A program made the translations under genes and the position numbers. From Phycisphaerales bacterium UBA4658 (GTDB taxonomy: Bacteria > Planctomycetota > Phycisphaerae > Phycisphaerales > UBA1924): DNA of 22,625 nt. Under the pieces are notes generated by a model. That model did not search any database, was not told where the DNA came from, and worked only from the letters and a program-made list of their open reading frames with translations. The first letter of the stretch is position 1. The number at the start of each line of letters is the position of its first letter. The stretch covers positions 1,265 to 23,889 of the forward strand of contig DHLW01000011.1 of assembly GCA_002405485.1 (NCBI GenBank), written 5' to 3'. This document shows, piece after piece, positions 14,867 to 20,497 of the stretch.

Positions 14867-15838
14867 ATGAGCGAGCAACCCCTCAACGCCTTCTGTGTCG
14901 ATCTCGAAGAGTGGTGGCACATCTGCGCCGCCGACACGCCGTACACCGATCCGAAGACCTGGGACTCGGCTCCGCCGTTTGTGGTGAAGGACACCGAGAT
15001 CCTGATGCGCCTTCTGGACGAGGCCGGCGCGCGGGGCACGTTCCTGACCGTCGGCTGGGTCGCCGAGAAGTACCCCTCGCTCATCAAGCGGCTCGCCGAC
15101 GCGGGACACGAGATCGGGTGCCACACGCACTATCACCGCGTGGTGTACGAGCAGACGCCCGAGGAGTTCGACGCCGACATCGGGCAGTGCCTGAAGGTGC
15201 TCCGCGAGATCAGTGGCCAGCCGGTAAACAGCTTCCGCGCGCCGGGCTTCAGCATGAAGCGCGAGGCCTTCGCGTACGCCTATCCGATCCTCCGCAAGCA
15301 CGGGATCGAGGTGGACGTGAGCATCGTGCCCGCCGCCCGCGATCACGGCGGTGTTGAGGGATTCACGCGAGACCCCTTCCTGCTGAACATTCCCGCGACC
15401 AGGTGGGGCGCGCAGAGCACGATGAAGTGTTGGCCGGTGAGCGTCATGGACTTCCTCGGCAGGACCATGCCGTTCTCCGGCGGCGGTTACCTTCGGCTGT
15501 TCCCGATGGCGCTCGTGAAGCACGGATATCGCCAGAACCACCGCGCCGGGCGCCCCGGCATGAGCTACATCCATCCGCGCGAGGTGGACCCGACGCAGCC
15601 CCGACTGAAACTGCCGTGGAAGAAGTACTTCAAGTACTACGTCGGTATCGCCGGGTGCGAGGGCAAGCTGCGCGAGGTGCTGAAGACGTTCAAGTTCACC
15701 ACCATCGCCGAGGTGCTCGGCCAGGTGAGGGCGTGGCCGGAGTACGACCTTGTGCTCCGCGGCCAGGGCGCCAAGGACGGCGACATCCTGCCACGCACCG
15801 GATCATCCTCCGCGGGTGCGGCGCATCAGGCCGCGTGA
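14867..15838 (+). CDS. polysaccharide deacetylase, XrtA/PEP-CTERM type
   Basis: Carbohydrate esterase family 4 (NodB-type) enzyme of 323 residues that removes N- or O-acyl groups from a polysaccharide. Seen are the catalytic/metal Asp in FCVDLEEWWH (D12), GTFLTVGWVAEKYPSLIKRL (57-76), the metal-binding HEIGCHTHYH (H86, H90), and FRAPGFSM (123-130). The C-terminal part (GGGYLRLFP, GMSYIHPREVDPTQPRL, FKYYVGIAGCEGKLREVL) matches the DUF3473 extension found in deacetylases linked to exosortase A (XrtA) loci. No signal peptide is evident, as for that subfamily. It starts 22 bases after the lipoyl-acyltransferase and is probably cotranscribed, giving opposed acylating and deacylating activities side by side. 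No exosortase gene is seen in the window. Confidence 0.9.
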   Translation: MSEQPLNAFCVDLEEWWHICAADTPYTDPKTWDSAPPFVVKDTEILMRLLDEAGARGTFLTVGWVAEKYPSLIKRLADAGHEIGCHTHYHRVVYEQTPEEFDADIGQCLKVLREISGQPVNSFRAPGFSMKREAFAYAYPILRKHGIEVDVSIVPAARDHGGVEGFTRDPFLLNIPATRWGAQSTMKCWPVSVMDFLGRTMPFSGGGYLRLFPMALVKHGYRQNHRAGRPGMSYIHPREVDPTQPRLKLPWKKYFKYYVGIAGCEGKLREVLKTFKFTTIAEVLGQVRAWPEYDLVLRGQGAKDGDILPRTGSSSAGAAHQAA

Positions 15839-15888
15839 TTGCGACGGGCCCGGGTCGACATGTTCCCCCCGCGCGCCTGTGATTCACT

Positions 15889-17646
15889 GTGCGGTTCCGC
15901 AGACCATCGGCCGTCGCTCTGGCGTTCGTCGCGCTCGCGCTGATCCTCTGGTTTGGCGCCACGCTTGTGCTCCTTGGCGACACCGGCAAGTTCAGCGATG
16001 ACTACATCGCCCATCTGATCAGCCCCCTCACCGGCGAGGTCGATCTGGCTCGCCATCCGTGGACGCGCTGGCCCTACTTCTGGCGGCCGTTGCACCTTAT
16101 CCACGTGTACGCGGTGAACACGCTCTCGTTCGATCGGCCGTGGATCGGGCATCTCGAGCTTGCGCTGGTTCATCTGGGCGTGTGCTTCCTGCTGTACCGA
16201 ACGCTGGTGAGGTTCGGAGCCGGGCGCACCATCGCCGTGTGCGCTTCGTCGCTGTTCATGGTGTGTCCGCTGCACGCCGAGGCGGTGCTGTGGACGAGCG
16301 CGAGCTGCAACGCGATCTCGTGCCTGTTCCTCCTCTGGGCGCTGCGCGCGGCTCGCGCGAGCGCCGCGGCGCCCCCGAGGACGTCTCACGCGGCGCTCAT
16401 GTTCGCGCTGGCCTTCGTGACGGCGTGCTGGTATGAGCCCGCCGCGGGCGCGCTCCTGGCGATCCCGATCGCCGCGGCCTGTGGGGTACCCGCTGGTCTT
16501 CATCGGCGCGATGGCCTCCGCCGGCAAGCGATCTTGACCCTGGCCGCACTCGCCGCGTGCGCGCTGTATGTGTCGTTGCTGCTGAACTCTGCCCCCGGCG
16601 GCGCTCGCGGGCAGGCGTCGTCACTGGTGAGCCCCGGACGGCTCCCCACCCGCATTGCCGACCTCGCCGGAGAGGTGGCCGACGCCGTTGTCGGCGAGCG
16701 GGCGCGGCAGATCGTCCTCGGGGCACTCGAGGCGGCGCAGCCACTGCTCGTGACGCCAACGGGCATGATCTGGACCATGCTGGCGTGCGGACTTGTGGTC
16801 ACGCTCTGTGTGCTTGCTGTGCGATCCCGCGGCCAGCCGATCGTGCGAGCGCCGGTGCCGACGTCGCCGCTGTGGCGGGTTGCCGCTCTTGGTCTCTGCG
16901 TCTCCGTTGGCGCGCTGGTGCCGATCGCCCTGACCGTGTCGCCGGAGATCGATCTGCGCTCGCTTTATGTCCCGCTGCTTGGGGCCACGATCACGCTCGC
17001 CGCGGCGTGTGAGGCGGCTGCGCGGCGGGTGCGGCAGCGCTGGCGCTGGCCCGTCACGTGCGCCTCGTCACTGTGTGTCGCGGCGATCGCGATACTTGGT
17101 GCGATCGCGTGCATGGGCTTCCAGGCCGCGTTCAGGAACCAGTCTCGCATCGACTCGGAGATCGTCGCGCGGCTTGTTGAGCATGTGCCGAACCCGGCCC
17201 CTGGCACGGTGTTCGTCCCGCTCATCATCGATGCCAAGCCCGCGGCGACCGGCCATGCGGGGTTCGATGCGGTCTTCCGCGGCGCGTTCGAGCTGCCCTC
17301 GACCATCACCCCCGTGCTCCGCCACGCCTATCGCCGGACCGACATCTCCGGCGTGGCCCTGACCTATCGCCTCGGCGGCGACGTGCCCATCCATGGGCTC
17401 ACGCAGCGCGGCTTCGAGCTTCGCCGGGTTCGTGGCGGAGCTTTCGATGACCCGGTGCGCGTCGAGTGGACGCATGTCGTGCCGTGTGTGGTCGACAGGG
17501 ATCTGGTCCTGCGACCAGTGTCCGAACTTCGGATCGTGCCGCTCGAGGGCGAGCCGTTTCGGATCACGACGAGCTTTGCCCCCGGCGTGTCCGTGGAGCT
17601 GCAGGAACTGCCAGGCCGCGCCACCCGCGCTCGCCGCAGTCCATGA
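15889..17646 (+). CDS. GT-C-type membrane glycosyltransferase-like protein
   Basis: A 585-residue polytopic membrane protein with roughly 9-10 hydrophobic helices in the first 400 residues and a C-terminal soluble portion of about 185 residues. After helix 1 (residues 9-29) the first outer loop has SDDYIAHL (36-43), the acidic motif expected for GT-C enzymes using a lipid-phosphate sugar donor. FWRPLHLIHVYAVN (64-77) and CPLHAEAVLWTSASCNAIS (126-144) resemble the TMTC/PMT-like FRPLT and HPVHTEAVA motifs. It probably transfers a sugar from a polyprenyl-phosphate donor on the outer membrane face; a repeat-unit polymerase role cannot be excluded. The GTG start follows an in-frame TGA closely, so no longer start exists, and no strong ribosome site is visible. 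Coupling to the deacetylase, 50 bases upstream, is likely. Confidence 0.7.
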   Translation: MRFRRPSAVALAFVALALILWFGATLVLLGDTGKFSDDYIAHLISPLTGEVDLARHPWTRWPYFWRPLHLIHVYAVNTLSFDRPWIGHLELALVHLGVCFLLYRTLVRFGAGRTIAVCASSLFMVCPLHAEAVLWTSASCNAISCLFLLWALRAARASAAAPPRTSHAALMFALAFVTACWYEPAAGALLAIPIAAACGVPAGLHRRDGLRRQAILTLAALAACALYVSLLLNSAPGGARGQASSLVSPGRLPTRIADLAGEVADAVVGERARQIVLGALEAAQPLLVTPTGMIWTMLACGLVVTLCVLAVRSRGQPIVRAPVPTSPLWRVAALGLCVSVGALVPIALTVSPEIDLRSLYVPLLGATITLAAACEAAARRVRQRWRWPVTCASSLCVAAIAILGAIACMGFQAAFRNQSRIDSEIVARLVEHVPNPAPGTVFVPLIIDAKPAATGHAGFDAVFRGAFELPSTITPVLRHAYRRTDISGVALTYRLGGDVPIHGLTQRGFELRRVRGGAFDDPVRVEWTHVVPCVVDRDLVLRPVSELRIVPLEGEPFRITTSFAPGVSVELQELPGRATRARRSP

Positions 17647-17710
17647 CTTTGCCGGCAGGGGCGGCAGTGCGGTACCCCCTCCCGGGATGCGACCGTTCAT
17701 ACGCTCCCCT

Positions 17711-17727
17711 CCCCCGGGCCCCGGGGG
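17711..17727. repeat. GC-only palindrome in intergenic gap
   Basis: CCCCCGGG-C-CCCGGGGG is a perfect inverted repeat in the 148-base gap (17647-17794) before the next glycosyltransferase. It could form a very stable stem but lacks a T-run. It is a possible termination or processing site. Confidence 0.35.
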
Positions 17728-17794
17728 GGCCATCGAGCCCGCGATTTGCTGGTGACGGCGGCGAATCGGGCCGATGCACTGAGTTCGGACCACC

Positions 17795-19084
17795 ATGCCA
17801 AGAACCCTGCTCATCCTCTCCCAGGTCTATGTACCGGACCCCGCCAGCGTCGGCCAGCACATGGCCGATGCCGCCGCCGAGATGGCCCGGCGCGGCTGGC
17901 GCGTCAAGGTCCTCACGTCCGCTCGCGGGTATAACGACCCGAACATCCGCTACAAGCCCAGCGAGGTGATCGACGGGGTTCAGATCACGCGCTTGCCGCT
18001 CTCGAGCTTCGGCAAAAAGTCGCTCCCCGTCCGCGCCCTGGCCGCGGGGCTGTTCATGCTGCAGACCATCTTGCACGGCGTGTTCACACGCGGGCTCGGC
18101 GGGTCCAAGGGCGAGTCTGGCGCGATCCTGGTCTCCACCAGCCCGCCCATGTGCATCATCGCCGCGCTCATCATCCGCATCCTGCGCTTCGGGCGCGTGC
18201 CCGTGAAGTTCTGGGTGATGGACATCAACCCCGACCAGCTCGTCTCCCTCGGCAAGATCAGGCCCGGCTCGTTTCCCGCCCGGCTGATGGACTTCTTCAA
18301 CCGCCGCATTCTCTCTGCAAGCAGCGACGTGGTCGTGCTCGACAAGTTCATGGCCAAAACAATGAACGCGAAGCTCGACGTCGGCGATCGCATGCACATC
18401 CTGCCCGTCTGGCCCCATGAGGATTCCGTTGAGCCCGTATCGCACTCGGACAACCCGTTCCGAAAGGAGCACAAGCTCGATGGCAAGCGCGTGCTGATGT
18501 ACTCCGGCAACCACGGGCTCGCGCTCCCGCTGGAGACGTTCCTCAAGGCCGCCGTGCGGTTCAAGGACGATCCCCGTGTCGCCTTCCTCTTCATCGGCGA
18601 CGGCGTGCGCAAGAAAGAGGTTGAAGCGACGATCAAGGAGCATCAGCTCGCCAACATGCTGAGCTTGCCGTATCAGCCGCTGAGCCAGCTCCGCTACTCG
18701 CTCTCTGCCGCCGACGCTCACCTGGTCAGCGTGGGCGATGAGGCCGTAGGCATCATCCACCCGTGCAAGATCTACGGCGCCATGGCCGTGGCTCGCCCAA
18801 TCGTGCTGCTGGCCCCGGACCCCTGCCACGTGAGCGACCTTGTCGCGGGCACGCGGGGGCAGGAAGATCGCCCTCAGAAGCAACCCATCGGCTGGCACAT
18901 CCCTCACGGCGACGTGGATCGGGCCGCCGGCGTGATCCGCGAGATCATCGAGGCCCCGCCTGAGAAACTCGCCGCGATGGGCGACCTGGCCCGGCATGTG
19001 ATCCAGACGCGGCTCAGCAAGCCCACGCTGTGCGGCGCGTTCTGTGATGTGCTGGAGCGGGGGCTGAAGCCGGCTCGCGTGTGA
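17795..19084 (+). CDS. GT4 glycosyltransferase, WbuB/WcaI-like
   Basis: A 429-residue GT-B glycosyltransferase of the WbuB/WcaI group, the type that adds fucose or N-acetylfucosamine in colanic-acid and O-antigen pathways. Its N-terminus is LLILSQVYVPDPASVGQHMADAAAEMARRGWRV-like (residues 5-37), with the typical proline-rich first loop. VSTSPPMCIIAALI lies near 110, WVMDINPDQLVSLGKI near 143, and the donor-site YSGNHG near 235. GIIHPCKIYGAMAVARPIVL (about 319-338) is the C-terminal P-x-K-x-Y signature of the group. Only one hydrophobic stretch near 80-90 is seen, so it is peripheral or monotopic. The ATG at 17795 starts the fold immediately. Fucose transfer would fit the gmd/fcl genes, but the donor is inference. 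A small membrane-protein frame overlaps its stop. Confidence 0.9.
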   Translation: MPRTLLILSQVYVPDPASVGQHMADAAAEMARRGWRVKVLTSARGYNDPNIRYKPSEVIDGVQITRLPLSSFGKKSLPVRALAAGLFMLQTILHGVFTRGLGGSKGESGAILVSTSPPMCIIAALIIRILRFGRVPVKFWVMDINPDQLVSLGKIRPGSFPARLMDFFNRRILSASSDVVVLDKFMAKTMNAKLDVGDRMHILPVWPHEDSVEPVSHSDNPFRKEHKLDGKRVLMYSGNHGLALPLETFLKAAVRFKDDPRVAFLFIGDGVRKKEVEATIKEHQLANMLSLPYQPLSQLRYSLSAADAHLVSVGDEAVGIIHPCKIYGAMAVARPIVLLAPDPCHVSDLVAGTRGQEDRPQKQPIGWHIPHGDVDRAAGVIREIIEAPPEKLAAMGDLARHVIQTRLSKPTLCGAFCDVLERGLKPARV

Positions 19085-19281
19085 GATCATCCACGGCAGA
19101 TCTATCGATCATGCTGGCGCAGACGCGGACCACCTTGCCGGGCTCACAGACCGCCCAGTACGCGGACGTTCCCACGCCGCGCACCAAGAGCGAGACCATC
19201 GCTCTCGCCATCGCGGGGGTGATCCTCCTGATCGCCATTGGCATCATCGCGCTGCGGATCATGCGCCGGACTGACCACTGA
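19081..19281 (+). CDS. small single-span membrane protein
   Basis: A predicted 66-residue protein of unknown function. A polar, threonine-rich N-terminal part (to about 38) precedes one hydrophobic helix, TIALAIAGVILLIAIGIIAL (39-58), and a short basic end, RIMRRTDH. GTG at 19081 overlaps the glycosyltransferase stop (GTGA), which suggests coupling; ATG at 19111 would give 56 residues. Neither has a clear ribosome site. The clean helix with positively charged end argues for a real protein. It might anchor or assist a neighbouring enzyme, but nothing in the sequence shows this. Confidence 0.5.
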   Translation: MRSSTADLSIMLAQTRTTLPGSQTAQYADVPTPRTKSETIALAIAGVILLIAIGIIALRIMRRTDH

Positions 19282-19345
19282 GCACGTCGTCGGCAGGCGC
19301 GGTTCGGGCTCGGGTCGGGAGTCCATCCGGCCGATAGAGTTAGGA

Positions 19346-19678
19346 ATGCCCGGTCACGCGGACATCGACAGAGCCGGTCTGGAACCCGCGAGAGCAATCG
19401 CGGCCCGGATCGATGTCGATCCCGCGAGTGTGAGCGTTGCCCGAGAGCACCTCTCGCCCCAAAGTGCGCGTAGCGCCGACGCGTTGTCGTTGATCCGGTG
19501 TTACCAAGAGCGGGAGTCCATCGTTGACCGCGGCTGGGACCACCCGCGGCGGGTGCCCCTCGCCGAAACCGACGAGGGGCAGCGGCTCAGACAGACCAGC
19601 CCGTTCCCCGCAATCCTGAGCCCCATCGAGGCATGGGCCATCACCAGGGCATGCCTTGGGCGTGTCGCACGGACCTAG
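19346..19678 (+). CDS. doubtful hypothetical frame, 110 residues
   Basis: An open frame ending nine bases before the WcaF-like gene. By my hand count, 25 of 111 codons end in A or T, so third-position GC is about 77 percent, lower than in the clear genes here. The second position is poorer in GC than the others, which is mildly coding-like. The product has no motif I recognise. AGGA lies almost directly against the ATG, a poor ribosome-site spacing. It may be a chance frame over a structured gap. Confidence 0.2.
   Translation: MPGHADIDRAGLEPARAIAARIDVDPASVSVAREHLSPQSARSADALSLIRCYQERESIVDRGWDHPRRVPLAETDEGQRLRQTSPFPAILSPIEAWAITRACLGRVART
19554..19581 (+). repeat. 9-bp stem hairpin
   Basis: TGCCCCTCG (19554-19562) pairs exactly with CGAGGGGCA (19573-19581) around a 10-base loop. 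It overlaps by two bases with a smaller CACCCG/CGGGTG hairpin (19541-19555), allowing mutually exclusive folding. It lies about 105 bases upstream of the acetyltransferase start. Confidence 0.45.
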
Positions 19679-19686
19679 GCCGCACC

Positions 19687-20256
19687 ATGCACCCCGCCAC
19701 CCCACAGCAATCCTCTCCGCACACCCTGGGCAACCGCCTGGCTCGGCTTGCGTGGTCGTTCGCCTGGACTCTGCTGATTCGTCCCAGCCCGCGATTTCTA
19801 CATCGCTACCGCAACCTCGTCTATCGCTTGTTCGGCGCCAAACTGCACCCCTCCGCCCGTATCTACCCGAGCGCTCGCGTCTGGGCGCCGTGGAACCTGA
19901 CCATGGGCGAACACGCCTGCGTCGGGGATCGCACCGACATCTACGCCGTCGCCCCTATCACCATCGGCCCACGCAGCACGGTGAGCCACTATTCCTTCCT
20001 CTGCTCGGCGAGCCACGACTTTGACGATCCCACCCAGCCGCTGACGACCGCCCCGATCACGCTCGGGGCCAACGTCTGGCTTGCCGCCGACGTCTTTGTC
20101 GCACCAGGAGTGGCCATTCCCGACGGGGTCGTGGTTGGGGCTCGCTCCAGTGTGTTCGCGAGCGACCTCCCGGCGTGGCATCTGTGTGCCGGGAGTCCGG
20201 CCAAGCCGATCCGCGAACGGGCTTTCCGAGCCGACACCCGTCCCACGTCCGGATAA
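19687..20256 (+). CDS. WcaF-like hexapeptide O-acetyltransferase
   Basis: A 189-residue left-handed beta-helix acetyltransferase of the colanic-acid WcaF group, expected to move acetyl from acetyl-CoA to a sugar hydroxyl in the cytoplasm. Seen are a helical, basic N-terminal segment (RLAWSFAWTLLIRPSPRFLH, 20-39), then LHPSARIYPSARVWAPWNLTMG (53-74), the hexapeptide coil with the catalytic-type histidine in CSASHDFDDP (H110), APITLGANVWLAADVFVAPG (122-141), and the closing AGSPAKPIRER. The ATG at 19687 has no strong ribosome site; ATG 19633 in frame would add 18 residues without family similarity. Unlike the acyltransferase at 13570, it has no lipoyl domain, so the locus holds two beta-helix acyltransferases probably using different donors. 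Confidence 0.9.
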   Translation: MHPATPQQSSPHTLGNRLARLAWSFAWTLLIRPSPRFLHRYRNLVYRLFGAKLHPSARIYPSARVWAPWNLTMGEHACVGDRTDIYAVAPITIGPRSTVSHYSFLCSASHDFDDPTQPLTTAPITLGANVWLAADVFVAPGVAIPDGVVVGARSSVFASDLPAWHLCAGSPAKPIRERAFRADTRPTSG

Positions 20257-20297
20257 CCCCAAATGGGGGGAATGTGCCCGGTCCCGAACGAGCATCT

Positions 20298-20325
20298 TTG
20301 CCGTCTCGGGCAGGTTCCGTGTAAT
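20298..20325 (+). promoter_or_regulatory. possible sigma-70-type promoter for the protease
   Basis: TTGCCG (20298-20303) and TGTAAT (20320-20325) are separated by 16 bases and match the -35/-10 consensus at four and five of six positions. They lie in the 241-base gap between the acetyltransferase and the protease, implying a leader of roughly 165 bases. A short CCCC-AAAT-GGGG stem at 20257-20268, right after the upstream stop, might help end the preceding transcript. Confidence 0.3.
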
Positions 20326-20483
20326 TCTGTCGTCTGATCGTGACAAAGTCTGGCTGGTGAGGGCCGCTGGAACGCATGACTCTGTGCGGCACCCCGTGCC
20401 GGCCAAGGGCTGGTGCGCGGCTGGGCACACACAGGCAGACCGCCAGGCACCCGTGGCATGCCGCGAAACGGTCACACGCAGAC

Positions 20484-20488
20484 AGGAG
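20484..20488 (+). promoter_or_regulatory. ribosome binding site of the protease gene
   Basis: AGGAG nine bases upstream of the ATG at 20498. It fixes the start of the edge-truncated protease frame, which otherwise lacks a stop codon in the window to define it. Confidence 0.7.
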
Positions 20489-20497
20489 TAGTTCACG

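Larger units (their letters stand above)
19282..19686. other. 405-base gap with adjacent hairpins
   Basis: No confident gene. Two neighbouring stems are clear: CACCCG/CGGGTG (19541-19555) and the 9-bp TGCCCCTCG/CGAGGGGCA stem (19554-19581). They share two bases, so they could compete. A weak hypothetical frame at 19346-19678 is listed separately. No tRNA or recognised riboswitch was found. Confidence 0.45.

Noticed and set aside
17647..17794. GC palindrome as a proven intrinsic terminator
   Set aside because: There is no downstream T-run, so it is reported only as a repeat.
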